Shown: positions 15,829-23,640 of the stretch, piece by piece
Position numbering within the stretch: the first letter of the stretch is position 1
Layout: every line of letters starts with the position of its first letter
Origin: Thermomonospora catenispora
GTDB lineage: Bacteria > Actinomycetota > Actinomycetes > Streptosporangiales > Streptosporangiaceae
Length of the DNA stretch: 39,768 nt
Assembly: GCF_006363815.1 (NCBI RefSeq)
Contig: NZ_RRYT01000033.1
Span: 1 to 39,768, forward strand
Direction of reading: 5' to 3'
Program-made: the position numbers and the translations under genes
The notes under the pieces: generated by a model
What the model saw: the letters and a program-made list of their open reading frames with translations, nothing else
Databases searched by the model: none
Told to the model about the DNA's origin: nothing

Positions 15829-16851
15829 TCAGCCCGGATCGGCCTCCAGACGCACGATCTCGCCGATCTCCAAGGCCACATAGCAGGCCCCGTCGGGCCC
15901 GACGGTGATGCCGTGCGGCTCACAGGAACGCGACGGAAGGTCATGCTCCCGGACCCGGCCGTCAGGGGCGATGAACCCGACGCGACCGGTCGCCCATGCG
16001 GTGAACCAGCAGCCGCCCGCCGCACCGGCCACGAGCGCATGCGGCCGGCAGGCCGGATCGGCGAGCGGGAACTCCTCGATGCTCCCGTCCACGGTGATGC
16101 GCCCGATCCGGCCGGCGCCGATCTCGGTGAACCACACCGCGCCGTCCCCGCCGCACGCGATCCCGACGGGTGCGGCGCCCTCGCTCGGAAGCGGATGGAT
16201 CTCCACCTCCCCGCCGAGGTCGATCCGGCCGATGGCGTTCGCCCGGTTGAGGGTGAACCACAGCGCCCCGTCCGGACCGGCCGCGATCATCGACGGGCAG
16301 GCGCCGCCGCGCGGCAGCGGATGCTCGCTCACCCGGCCGTCGACGGTGATGCGCCCGATCCGGTCGGTGTGCATCTGGGTGAACCACAGCGCCCCGTCCG
16401 GACCGGCCGTGATCATCGACGGGAAGGCGCCGCCGAGCGGCAGCGGATGCTCGCTCACCCGGCCGTCGACGGTGATGCGCCCGATCCGGTCGGTGTGCAT
16501 CTGGGTGAACCACAGCGCGCCGTCCCCGCCGCACGCGATCCCGAACGGGCCGCCCTCCGGAACGGCGAACGAGGACGCTTCCCCGTCGACGGTGATGCGC
16601 CCGATCCGATGGTCACGGCTGCGGGTGAACCACAACGCCCCGTCGGGCCCCGGCACGATCGACGACGGCCCGCAGTCCGCGCGGTCGAGCCGGTGCGACT
16701 CGACCCTCCCGTCGAGGGACAGCCGCCCGATCCGTCCCGCATGGACGAGCGTGAACCACAACGCCCCGTCCGGACCGGTCGTGATCGCATAGGGTCCCGC
16801 CTGCGCATCGCCCACGGGGAAACGCCGCATCGAGACGGGGGAAGCGGGCAT
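15829..16851 (-). CDS. vgb: Virginiamycin B lyase (streptogramin lyase), eight-repeat form
   Basis: The 340-residue beta-propeller is built of eight repeats of the type G-P-D-G-A-L-W-F-T...R-I-G-R-I. Virginiamycin B lyase opens the ring of type B streptogramins by elimination. Residues equivalent to the Staphylococcus Vgb active site are all present: Tyr21 (G-P-Y-A-I), His271 (R-P-H-A-L), Glu311 and His313 (C-E-P-H-G-I), and Glu328 (A-L-E-I-G-E). Classical Vgb has about 299 residues and seven blades; the surplus here equals one blade and comes from a recent 126-bp tandem duplication (separate finding). Start at 16851 follows GGAG. It lies 126 bp after the ABC-F gene on the same strand and is probably co-transcribed with it. 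Confidence 0.85.
   Translation of the reverse strand: MPASPVSMRRFPVGDAQAGPYAITTGPDGALWFTLVHAGRIGRLSLDGRVESHRLDRADCGPSSIVPGPDGALWFTRSRDHRIGRITVDGEASSFAVPEGGPFGIACGGDGALWFTQMHTDRIGRITVDGRVSEHPLPLGGAFPSMITAGPDGALWFTQMHTDRIGRITVDGRVSEHPLPRGGACPSMIAAGPDGALWFTLNRANAIGRIDLGGEVEIHPLPSEGAAPVGIACGGDGAVWFTEIGAGRIGRITVDGSIEEFPLADPACRPHALVAGAAGGCWFTAWATGRVGFIAPDGRVREHDLPSRSCEPHGITVGPDGACYVALEIGEIVRLEADPG
16261..16512. repeat. 126-bp tandem duplication inside the vgb-like gene
   Basis: Units 16261-16386 and 16387-16512 differ at only three positions by my alignment. Each encodes one 42-residue propeller blade with Q-M-H-T-D-R-I-G-R-I and P-S-M-I. The high identity suggests a recent event. Confidence 0.9.
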
Positions 16852-16977
16852 GCGGTCTCCTTTCACGGTCGTGCGCTTTCCCGGTCGTGCGCTCAGAGCC
16901 GGCCGGCCCCGCCGCGGGCCGGACACCGGTGTCGTGCGGGTTTCGGGCCGCGCCCGCGGCCGCGTCAGAGGAAGGGG

Positions 16978-18603
16978 TCATGGGCCGTCCCGGCGCGCCG
17001 CGGCGCCGGGCGCGGACAGGTGACGGTGATCGCCGCGCCAGCGTCGGCGCAGCAGCCGGTCGTGGCTGACCACGACGAGGGCGCCGGGATAGGCGTCCAG
17101 GGCGGCCTCCAGCTCCTCGACCAGAGCGGGCGAGAGGTGATTGGTGGGCTCGTCGAGCAGCAGGACGTCGGCCGGTTCGACGACCAGGCGGGCCAGGGCC
17201 AGGCGTTGCCGCTGCCCCGCCGACAGCCGTCCCACCGGCACCGTCAGCAGATCGCGTCCGAACAATCCCAGCGACAGCAGCAGGTCGACGTGGTCGGCGG
17301 GCGGTCCGGGCCTGCCGCGCGCGAACGCGTGCAGCAACGGCTCGCCCGGCTCGGGGAACACCGGATCCTGCGGCAGATGGCCGACGCGCCCCCGGCGGGT
17401 CACCCGTCCGCCGTCCGCGGCCAGGTCCCCGGCCAGGACGCGCAACAGGGTGCTCTTGCCCGCCCCGTTCGGGCCGCTGATGAGGAGCCGCCCGCCCGCC
17501 TTGAGGGTCAGGCTCGTCGGCCCCAGCCGCCCGTCCACCCGCACGTCGGCGGCGTCGAGGACCACCCCCTCCGACCGCTCGGCGCGCAACGACGGCGTGA
17601 AGCGCAACGGCTCGGGCGGTGGGGGCACCGGATCGGCCAGCAGACGGCGCAGGCGCTCCTCGACGTTGCGCACCCGGCTCGCGACGGCCCGCTGGACCCG
17701 GCCCCCGGCCCGGTCGTAGGCCATCTTGTCGCCGTCCTTCCGCTCCCGGGCCGGGGCGACCCGGCGGGCCGTGGTCGCGGCGGCCTCACGGAGCCGCGCC
17801 ACCTCCTCCCGCCACCGGTCGTGCTCCTGCTCCCGGCGCCGCCGGGCCGCCGCCTTCTCGGCCAGGTAGCCGGCATAGCCGTTGCCGTACCAGGCGACGT
17901 TCCGCCGATCGGCGTCCACCTCCACCAGGCCGGTCACGACGCGTTCCAGGAAGACCCGGTCGTGCGCGACCACGACGGTGGTGCCGCGGCGGGCCCGCAG
18001 ATGCTCCTCCAGCCAGGTCAGTGCGTCGTCATCGAGGTGGTTGGTCGGCTCGTCCAGCAGCAGCGCCTCCGGCCCCGCCGCCAGGACGGCCGCCAGCCGC
18101 AGCCGGGCCCGTTCGCCGCCCGACAGGCCGCCCACCGCGCGGTCGCGGTCCAGCCCTCCCAGGCCGAGGCCGTGCAGGGCGCGTTCCACCCGGGCGTCGG
18201 CCTCATAGCCGCCGCGCAGTTCGAAGACCGTCAGCAGGTCGCCGTACTCGGCCAGGACCGATTCGTCACCGTCGGCCATCGCCGTCTCCAGACGGCGCAT
18301 CCGTTCCTCGATCGACCGCAGCTCGTGCAGGGCGCGGTCGATGACCTGCCGCACGGTCAGCCGCGGATCCAGACGCCCGTCCTGGGCGAAGTGGCCGACG
18401 CCGCCGTCGGCCCGGACGATGACCTCCCCCTGGTCGGGGCGCTCCCGTCCGGCCAGCAGGCGGAGCAGGGTGGTCTTGCCGGAACCGTTCTCCCCGACGA
18501 TCCCGGTGCGCTCGTTCACGGGGAACGAGCAGGTCACCCCGTCAAGGACGGGCCGCCCCCGGTACGCCTTGGTGACGGCGAGCAGGGTGAGCTGGGTGGG
18601 CAT
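16978..18603 (-). CDS. ABC-F ribosomal protection ATPase (antibiotic-resistance type)
   Basis: The 541-residue protein has two ATPase domains and no membrane segments. Domain 1: G-E-N-G-S-G-K-T-T, L-S-G-G-E-R-A-R, L-L-L-D-E-P-T-N-H-L. Domain 2: G-P-N-G-A-G-K-S-T, L-S-A-G-Q-R-Q-R, L-L-L-D-E-P-T-N-H-L. Between them is the charged ABC-F interdomain linker (Y-L-A-E-K-A-A-A-R-R-R-R-E-Q through L-R-R-L-L-A-D-P). Short D-G-D-K-M-A and R-V-Q-R-A-V-A-S-R-V elements are typical of the VarM/OleB/TlrC group that displaces macrolides, lincosamides or streptogramins from the ribosome. Its pairing with a Vgb-like lyase and a divergent TetR supports a resistance role. Start at 18603 is taken instead of 18621. 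Confidence 0.88.
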   Translation of the reverse strand: MPTQLTLLAVTKAYRGRPVLDGVTCSFPVNERTGIVGENGSGKTTLLRLLAGRERPDQGEVIVRADGGVGHFAQDGRLDPRLTVRQVIDRALHELRSIEERMRRLETAMADGDESVLAEYGDLLTVFELRGGYEADARVERALHGLGLGGLDRDRAVGGLSGGERARLRLAAVLAAGPEALLLDEPTNHLDDDALTWLEEHLRARRGTTVVVAHDRVFLERVVTGLVEVDADRRNVAWYGNGYAGYLAEKAAARRRREQEHDRWREEVARLREAAATTARRVAPARERKDGDKMAYDRAGGRVQRAVASRVRNVEERLRRLLADPVPPPPEPLRFTPSLRAERSEGVVLDAADVRVDGRLGPTSLTLKAGGRLLISGPNGAGKSTLLRVLAGDLAADGGRVTRRGRVGHLPQDPVFPEPGEPLLHAFARGRPGPPADHVDLLLSLGLFGRDLLTVPVGRLSAGQRQRLALARLVVEPADVLLLDEPTNHLSPALVEELEAALDAYPGALVVVSHDRLLRRRWRGDHRHLSAPGAAARRDGP

Positions 18604-18676
18604 GGAGGCACTCCGAAGCATTCGAGGACGGGCACGAGACCGGGCGAACGCTTCGGAGGACCATCGGACGACTCCA

Positions 18677-18700
18677 TTAATGCGACAACTGTTGCATTAA
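18677..18700. promoter_or_regulatory. TetR operator between ABC-F and TetR genes
   Basis: An 11-bp inverted repeat with a 2-bp spacer (TTAATGCGACA, AC, TGTTGCATTAA) has one mismatch between arms. It sits 9 bp before the tetR ATG and 73 bp before the ABC-F start, so one TetR dimer pair could block both promoters. Confidence 0.7.
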
Positions 18701-18709
18701 GATGATGGC

Positions 18710-19342
18710 ATGTCGCCCGCCTCGAGCACAACCCCCGCCCGCCGCCCCGGAGGCCGCACCGCCCGCGTCCGCGCCCAGGTCCTCGCGGCGGTCCGCGCCC
18801 AGCTCGTCGAACACGGCTACGACGCGCTCACCATCGACGCCGTCGCCGCCCGCGCCGGCGTCCACCGGACGACCGTCTACCGCCGCTGGCGCGATGTGGG
18901 CGGCCTGCTCGCCGACGTCCTCGACGAGACGAGCGACGACGACTGGCGACCCCCGGACACCGGCTCCCTGGAAGACGACCTGACCGCCCTCAACCAGGAG
19001 ATCTTCGACGCCCTCACCGCCGACCCCCCGATCACCACGGCCCTGATCGCCGCCTCGTTCCGCTCCGAGGAGGCCGCCCGCGCCCTCCGGCGCCTGTGGC
19101 AGGACCGCTACACCCGCTGCGAACCCCTGGTCGACCGCGCCGTCCGCCGGGGTGAGATCCCCCGGGACACCGACCCCCGCGCCCTCCTCATCGCCGCGAC
19201 CGCCCCCCTCTACCACCACCTCGTCCTCCTGCGGACCCCGCCCGACCCCCGCCTCCCCGCTCAGACCGCCCGCTCCATCGCCAAGGCCGCCGCCGGCGGC
19301 GCCTTCAGCGTCTCCGCCCCGCCCGCCGAGGCCCGCCCCTGA
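18710..19342 (+). CDS. TetR-family transcriptional regulator
   Basis: The protein has 210 residues. Helix-turn-helix residues 18-64: A-Q-V-L-A-A-V-R-A-Q-L-V, D-A-L-T-I-D-A-V-A-A-R-A-G-V-H-R-T-T-V-Y-R-R-W. The C-terminal ligand domain resembles the TetR_C_11/16 group (D-L-T-A-L-N-Q-E-I, L-Y-H-H-L-V-L). It is divergent from the ABC-F gene with a strong palindrome in the shared promoter region, so it probably represses the ABC-F/vgb operon and itself, released by an antibiotic ligand. The ATG at 18710 is chosen; ATG at 18702 is in another frame. Confidence 0.9.
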   Translation: MSPASSTTPARRPGGRTARVRAQVLAAVRAQLVEHGYDALTIDAVAARAGVHRTTVYRRWRDVGGLLADVLDETSDDDWRPPDTGSLEDDLTALNQEIFDALTADPPITTALIAASFRSEEAARALRRLWQDRYTRCEPLVDRAVRRGEIPRDTDPRALLIAATAPLYHHLVLLRTPPDPRLPAQTARSIAKAAAGGAFSVSAPPAEARP

Positions 19343-19461
19343 CCGCACGACGCCGCCGCCCCGCCGCGCCATGAGGACGCCATGAGGACGCCAGCCCCGC
19401 GGCGAGGCCGACGGCGCCCCGGACGGGCCGCCCGGGGCGCGGAAACGCGAAGATCAGAACG

Positions 19462-19493
19462 CAGACGGCCTCGGGCCGCCCGGAGGCCGTCTG
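19462..19493. terminator. Bidirectional terminator between tetR and merR
   Basis: An 11-bp GC-rich stem (19462-19472 and 19483-19493) has a 10-nt loop. It lies in the gap between the convergent tetR and merR genes, just before the merR stop at 19504. Confidence 0.6.
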
Positions 19494-19503
19494 GCGGCCG
19501 AGG

Positions 19504-19911
19504 TCACGACTCGCGGGCGGCCTCGACGTCGGCCTCGGAGTCGGGCCGGGGGAGGCCGCGCGAGGCCGCGGCGATCACCTCGTCCAGGACCTCCCGCGAC
19601 CGGAGCAGGTCGTTGATCATCCGGTCGATGCGGGCGCGCTCTTCGATCAGATCGGCGACCAGCCGGGGCGTGGCGATCTCGGAGGGACCGCCGTCGGAGT
19701 CCCGCATGCAGGGCAGCAGCTGGGCGATCTTCTTGCTGCACAGCCCCGCCGCGAACAGCTCCTGGATGCGGATGACCCGGTCGACGGCGCTCTCGGGATA
19801 CTCGCGATGACCGCCGGGAGTGCGCGTGGACGTCAACAGCCCCTGCTGCTCGTAGTAGCGCAGCGAACGCTCGCTCACCCCGGTCCGCCGGGCCAGCTCA
19901 CCGATCCGCAT
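19504..19911 (-). CDS. MerR-family transcriptional regulator (135 aa)
   Basis: M-R-I-G-E-L-A-R-R-T-G-V-S-E-R-S-L-R-Y-Y-E-Q-Q-G-L-L is a textbook MerR DNA-binding domain, followed by R-Y-P/REYPESAV and a dimerisation helix. Two cysteines (G-L-C-S-K-K and L-P-C-M-R-D) lie in the region where metal- and redox-sensing MerR proteins place theirs, though small actinobacterial MerR proteins often have these without known metal binding. The frame is open further upstream to 20196, but the start at 19911 gives the standard N-terminus and has GGAG about 10 nt before it. The operator at 2055-2085 is of MerR type; whether this protein uses it is unknown. Confidence 0.88.
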   Translation of the reverse strand: MRIGELARRTGVSERSLRYYEQQGLLTSTRTPGGHREYPESAVDRVIRIQELFAAGLCSKKIAQLLPCMRDSDGGPSEIATPRLVADLIEERARIDRMINDLLRSREVLDEVIAAASRGLPRPDSEADVEAARES

Positions 19912-20357
19912 CACCCGCTCCGCTCCCGTCCCCGGGCCCGAACCCGACACCCACGCCATTCTCCCCGGCGACTCTCCCCGGCGACCTCCCGGCGGTCGCG
20001 GGCCTCCCCGGGCCGAGGCGCCCCTCACCGCCTTCCGCCGAGGTCTCCCGGAGTCCTCGAAGCCGCGTCCGACGACCGGGCCCGCTTCGGGCGCCCGGCA
20101 TGCCCCGCTCGATCCAGCCCGTCTCCAGGGGCCCGCAGGGGCCGATCGGCGCGCCGCATCCCGCCAGATCCTCTCCCGTTCGGAGCGCGATCCCACTCCC
20201 TTCTCACAAGGGAGCGACAGCGCAATCCATCATGCAAGTTTTCATGTAAACTCTCTTATGTGTCAGCGCTCCCTTCTCGGCCCTCCGGCGGTCACCGGAG
20301 GGCTGTAAGGCAGGCCTGCCGCCCCTTGAACCGGCCGGATGAGAGGAGGCGTCCGCC
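19912..20357. promoter_or_regulatory. Divergent promoter region with nested inverted repeats
   Basis: The proximal part has tandem CTCCCCGGCGAC-like 13-bp repeats (about 19960-19990). CTCCCTT-CTCAC-AAGGGAG (20196-20214) is a perfect 7-bp stem, and its right arm can instead pair with TGTCAGCGCTCCCTT (20261-20275) across an AT-rich centre (20225-20260), the only such stretch nearby and probably a promoter. A further 9-bp hairpin with a 6-nt loop lies at 20280-20103+200 (20280-20303). The alternative pairings could be regulatory, or the dyad could be a protein site. Confidence 0.4.
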
Positions 20358-20498
20358 ATGGGCGAGCCCGAGAAGAGGAGAGACAACGGGTCGGGCTGGT
20401 ACTGGCGCATCCGGATCGGTCTTGAGGTGATCAAGACCGGTCTGTGGGTGGGCTTCCAGTGGCTCCGCTCCGGCGGGCCGTTCGGCCCTCTTCTGTGA
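20358..20498 (+). CDS. Small amphipathic/hydrophobic protein (46 aa)
   Basis: The ATG at 20358 has a GAGGAGG ribosome-binding site nine bases upstream. The protein has a charged N-terminus (G-E-P-E-K-R-R-D-N) then W-Y-W-R-I-R-I-G-L-E-V-I-K-T-G-L-W-V-G-F-Q-W-L, an amphipathic tryptophan-rich helix, and ends P-F-G-P-L-L. It may associate with the membrane. It is too short for the usual ORF cutoffs, but the ribosome-binding site, an AT-rich promoter region upstream and a stable hairpin after its stop support it. No family recognised. Confidence 0.6.
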   Translation: MGEPEKRRDNGSGWYWRIRIGLEVIKTGLWVGFQWLRSGGPFGPLL

Positions 20499-20502
20499 AC
20501 GC

Positions 20503-20552
20503 CAAGGGCCTCACACCCCAGAAGACCTGAGCAGGTCGGGGGGCTGGGGCCC
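20503..20552 (+). terminator. Branched hairpin after the small protein gene
   Basis: An outer AAGGG/CCCTT stem and CCCCA/TGGGG pairs enclose an inner GACCT-GAGC-AGGTC hairpin. It begins five bases after the stop codon. There is no T-run. Confidence 0.45.
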
Positions 20553-21573
20553 TTCCACCCCGCTCACCTGCGGCCATCGAGAACATCCGCGGGCCACGCA
20601 TGCGCGCTCGCATGCAGGCACGCAGAACCCGGCGGGCCGGGCCTCACCGGCTCGGCGGCCTGAGGGCGCCTCAGGCGGCTCCGACTGCACCGGAAGCCGT
20701 TCCCGCCGGCCGGAAGCGCGCAAGAGCCTCATGCTCCGGGTCGAACACGGGAACGCCTCTCACCCGCACCATCGGCACGGCGCCCGCATCCCTCGATCAC
20801 CCGGCCGCAACGCCACGCCCACACCCCCGCAGCCGCGCCTCCCGGCGCCGACGCCTCCTCGGCCGAACGGCCCGCCCGGCACACCGAACGATGGAGGGCC
20901 CGAACGGGCGAGACACCCCCGCAAAAGGGGGGGCCGGCGAGAAAAGGAGGCCGACCCCGACCTATTTCTGCACGCCCCTTTCACGGGCTTCGCCCTCGCC
21001 CCGCGACCGCCCCTTCGGCCACCCTTCGACCTGCGGAAACCCCACCCCGGCCGCACCTGGCACTTTGATTTCTCGTTCTCCGCCGAGACCTAATCTGCCG
21101 TGCGCGAAATTCCCGGCAGGCGGAGTGGCATGTTGCAGAATTCAAGGGTTTTTTTTGTTACCGACGCCTGAGAGGCCGCCAGGATGCTGTAGCCGGCCAG
21201 GCCGCTGCTCCCGAGCGCAGCGACCACCTGATGCAGGGAAGGCATCTCAGAGAAACCCGACAGCATCGACAACAGCACCGACATGGCGCTGGTGATCGCG
21301 GCGACGACCACGGGGCGCCGCTCGCATCGCGGGGGACGGTCGGCTCGTCGATCCCGCCTGGGTGCAGGTCGCCTGCTCACCGTTCGCTCCACAGGAGTAC
21401 GCGCTGCACCCGGTACGACGAGACTCCCCCGCCCGCAGTTCCGCTACGGCAGCATGCGGTAACACGGTGCTATCGCAGCAGATAGACGACAGCGCCTCCC
21501 CCGCATCGCCCACAGCCTCTCCGGCAGGCCGCCGCGCCCGCCCCGCCGGGACGGGACGCCACACCGACGCGCC
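20553..21573. other. One-kilobase region without a convincing gene
   Basis: Frames here are proline/arginine-rich and lack ribosome-binding sites. Bases 20925-21160 are less GC-rich than the surroundings and contain AAAAGGGGGGG (about 20930) and an eight-T run (about 21151-21158), both rare in this genome. A possible short membrane protein lies on the minus strand (21090-21392, separate entry). The region may contain decayed sequence. Confidence 0.4.
21090..21392 (-). CDS. Possible small two-helix membrane protein (100 aa)
   Basis: The frame encodes an arginine-rich start (R-R-P-A-P-R-R-D-R-R) followed by two hydrophobic stretches (V-V-V-A-A-I-T-S-A-M-S-V-L-L and V-V-A-A-L-G-S-S-G-L-A-G-Y-S-I-L). 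It ends in S-V-T-K-K-T-L-E-F-C-N, encoded by AAA codons unusual for this genome. There is no ribosome-binding site at the GTG 21392 or the ATG 21284. The amino-acid composition is more protein-like than that of neighbouring frames, but a remnant of a decayed gene is as likely. Confidence 0.25.
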   Translation of the reverse strand: MERTVSRRPAPRRDRRADRPPRCERRPVVVAAITSAMSVLLSMLSGFSEMPSLHQVVAALGSSGLAGYSILAASQASVTKKTLEFCNMPLRLPGISRTAD

Positions 21574-22533
21574 CTAGTAGACCCACGCCTCCGTGCCGGA
21601 CCAGCGCCCCTCGCCGGCGGGCGGAGGGATCGTGGCGTCCGCCGTGAACACCAAAGGACCGTCGCCCCACAGGTCATAGAGCACGAGCAGGGCCTCCTTC
21701 GCCCACGCGCACGGCCCCTCCACCGTGTCGTAACCGGGGGTGTCGCCCGGGGCGAAGCGGCCGCAGGGGCAAAAGCCGCCGGGCGGCGGGCAGGGGGTGG
21801 GGCGCCCCACCAGCATGGCGTCCCACGGCCGGTCCCCCACCGCCGCATGCCGCAGCCGCCGCTGGACGTCGTAGAGCAGCTCGAACCCGATCCCGTCCTC
21901 GCCGAGACGCTCATCCAGCTCCTCGGCGAGCCGCTCATAGGCCTCGCCGTGCCATCCGGTCTGGTGGTTCCCGATCAGGAACACCGACCGATGCGGCCGC
22001 ACGGGCACCGGACGGTCCAGGTCGGGGCCGGTGTCGGCCTCGTTGAGACATCTCAGGCCGGCCGGCGGGCGAGTGGGCCGCAGCCGTTCCGGGGGCGCGT
22101 CGGAGTACAGCACGACATGGTCGGGCTCGACACCGGTGCGGTCCTCGTCGAAGAAGAACCACAACCGGCCCGTGGCCGGCAGCCACCCCGCGTCCGCCGC
22201 GCCGGGCACCTCGGCCAGGTCGATCTGCGCCGTGAAGGCGAGCGCGACCTCCTCGCCGGGGGCGACGCGGACGGTGGGCCAGGACATGTCCTCGGGCAGA
22301 TCCGGCAGCCCGCCGATGCGCGAGCCGCCGACGGCCGGCGGGTCCTGCGCGTCGTGCCCCGGGCCGAGCAGCCAGGCCGGGCGCGCGAGGGCGCGGATCC
22401 GGTCGGTGAGATCGGCGACCTCGCGGTCGGGCAGTTCGATCTCCTCGCGCACGGCCGCAACGAGCATCGCGTCCAGATCCCGCGGCAGCAGATGACCGTT
22501 GCCGGCCGAGGGCGAGGAGGGGGAGATCGACAT
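21574..22533 (-). CDS. DUF1963 (YwqG-like) domain protein
   Basis: The protein has 319 residues. DUF1963 features: S-R-I-G-G-L-P-D-L-P, then W-P, then A-L-A-F-T-A-Q-I-D-L-A-E-V, L-W-F-F-F-D, H-V-V-L-Y-S-D, H-R-S-V-F-L-I-G-N-H-Q-T-G-W near the middle, and the late L-V-L-Y-D-L-W-G-D-G-P-L-V-F. The family is widespread and of unknown biochemical function; some members sit in toxin-immunity contexts, but no toxin is adjacent here. There is a Cys-rich loop (C-P-P-P-G-G-F-C-P-C-G). The ATG at 22533 is divergent from the thioesterase gene. Confidence 0.85.
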   Translation of the reverse strand: MSISPSSPSAGNGHLLPRDLDAMLVAAVREEIELPDREVADLTDRIRALARPAWLLGPGHDAQDPPAVGGSRIGGLPDLPEDMSWPTVRVAPGEEVALAFTAQIDLAEVPGAADAGWLPATGRLWFFFDEDRTGVEPDHVVLYSDAPPERLRPTRPPAGLRCLNEADTGPDLDRPVPVRPHRSVFLIGNHQTGWHGEAYERLAEELDERLGEDGIGFELLYDVQRRLRHAAVGDRPWDAMLVGRPTPCPPPGGFCPCGRFAPGDTPGYDTVEGPCAWAKEALLVLYDLWGDGPLVFTADATIPPPAGEGRWSGTEAWVY

Positions 22534-22620
22534 GACCGCAGACTAAGCCCGCCGCGCCCCGAGGCAGGCATGCGCCGAACGGCCGGCGCACCGGCCCGCT
22601 CCCCCTCCCGAGATCGGTCC

Positions 22621-22640
22621 TATGTAGGTTGTCATACATA
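22621..22640. promoter_or_regulatory. Operator-like palindrome before the thioesterase gene
   Basis: TATGTA-GGTTGTCA-TACATA lies 43 bp before the GTG at 22684 and 87 bp before the divergent DUF1963 start. This is a 6-bp inverted repeat in an otherwise GC-rich region. The regulator is unknown; the form suits TetR- or GntR-family proteins. Confidence 0.45.
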
Positions 22641-22683
22641 AATCCGGCATGACCGGAACCCCGTGCCGCCGTGAGGAGACCAC

Positions 22684-23505
22684 GTGACCGAGACCGACGC
22701 CCCACCGCACCCGTTCGACGCGGCCATCGCGCTCACCCCCGTGGCCGACGACCGCATGCGGGGTCGGACCCGGCCGGAGTACGCGAACATGGTCGGCCCC
22801 TTCGGCGGCATCACCGCCGCCGCCTTCGTGCACGCCGTCCAGCAGCGCCCCGACCGGCTCGGCGACCCGGTCGCCCTCACCGTCAACTACGCCGCCCCCA
22901 TCGCCGACGGCGACTTCGACATCACCGTGCGGGCCGCGCGCACCAACCGCACCACCCAGCACTGGACGCTCGAACTGACGCAGAACGGCAACGTCACGAC
23001 CACCGCCACCGCGGTGTTCGGCACCCGCCGCGACACCTGGTCGGACACCGAGCCCGCCATGCCCTCGGCGCCGCCGCCGGACGCCGTCCCCGTGGGAGGC
23101 TTCCCCGACTTCATCGCCTGGGCCCGCAACTACGAGATGCGGTTCGTCGACGGCGCCGTCCCGGAGCAGGAGGGCGCCGAGCACCCGGACTCCACCACGA
23201 CCCTGTGGGTGCGCGACACCCCGGCCCGCCCCCTGGACTTCCCGGCGCTGACGGCGCTGGCCGACGTGTTCTACCCGCGGGTGTTCCTGCGCCGCGGCCG
23301 GTTCATGGCCGCCGGCACCATCTCCCTCACCGTCTACTTCCACGCCGACGCCGAAGAGATCGCGGCCCAGGGCGACGAGCACATCCTGGCCACCGCACGC
23401 GCCCACCGCTTCTCGCGCGGCTACTTCGACCAGACGGCCCACCTGTGGGGCCGCGACGGCACCCTGCTGGCCTCCACCCACCAGCTGGTCTACTTCAAGG
23501 ACTGA
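22684..23505 (+). CDS. Acyl-CoA thioesterase, double-hotdog (TesB-like)
   Basis: The protein has 273 residues. The N-terminal hotdog holds M-V-G-P-F-G-G-I-T-A-A-A-F-V-H-A-V, the characteristic (N/P)-F/H-G-G helix, then P-V-A-L-T-V-N-Y-A-A-P-I-A-D-G and a T-Q-H-W-T-L-E-L strand. The C-terminal hotdog ends L-A-S-T-H-Q-L-V-Y-F-K-D. It corresponds to the thioesterase-like TesB family, which releases CoA from acyl-CoA in fatty-acid or polyketide turnover. Start is a GTG at 22684, preceded by GAGGAG. It appears monocistronic with a terminator after the stop. Confidence 0.85.
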   Translation: MTETDAPPHPFDAAIALTPVADDRMRGRTRPEYANMVGPFGGITAAAFVHAVQQRPDRLGDPVALTVNYAAPIADGDFDITVRAARTNRTTQHWTLELTQNGNVTTTATAVFGTRRDTWSDTEPAMPSAPPPDAVPVGGFPDFIAWARNYEMRFVDGAVPEQEGAEHPDSTTTLWVRDTPARPLDFPALTALADVFYPRVFLRRGRFMAAGTISLTVYFHADAEEIAAQGDEHILATARAHRFSRGYFDQTAHLWGRDGTLLASTHQLVYFKD

Positions 23506-23513
23506 CCACCCGC

Positions 23514-23545
23514 CCGCCCTCGCCGCCCCCGGCCGCCGAGGGCGG
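23514..23545. terminator. Terminator between thioesterase and methyltransferase genes
   Basis: A perfect 9-bp GC stem (CCGCCCTCG and CGAGGGCGG) with a 14-nt loop lies just after the thioesterase stop and between convergent genes. Confidence 0.55.
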
Positions 23546-23640
23546 CGTCACGGCGATCGCACGGCATCCGCGCGCCGCACACCGCCGCCCGCCCGCGCCG
23601 GTCAGCGGACCGGACGCCGCCGGACACGCCGACCCTCTGC

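Noticed and set aside
20258-20308. 16-codon ORF as an amino-acid attenuation leader peptide
   Set aside because: It has no run of one codon type that would sense an amino acid and no ribosome-binding site; mentioned only as part of the structured leader.
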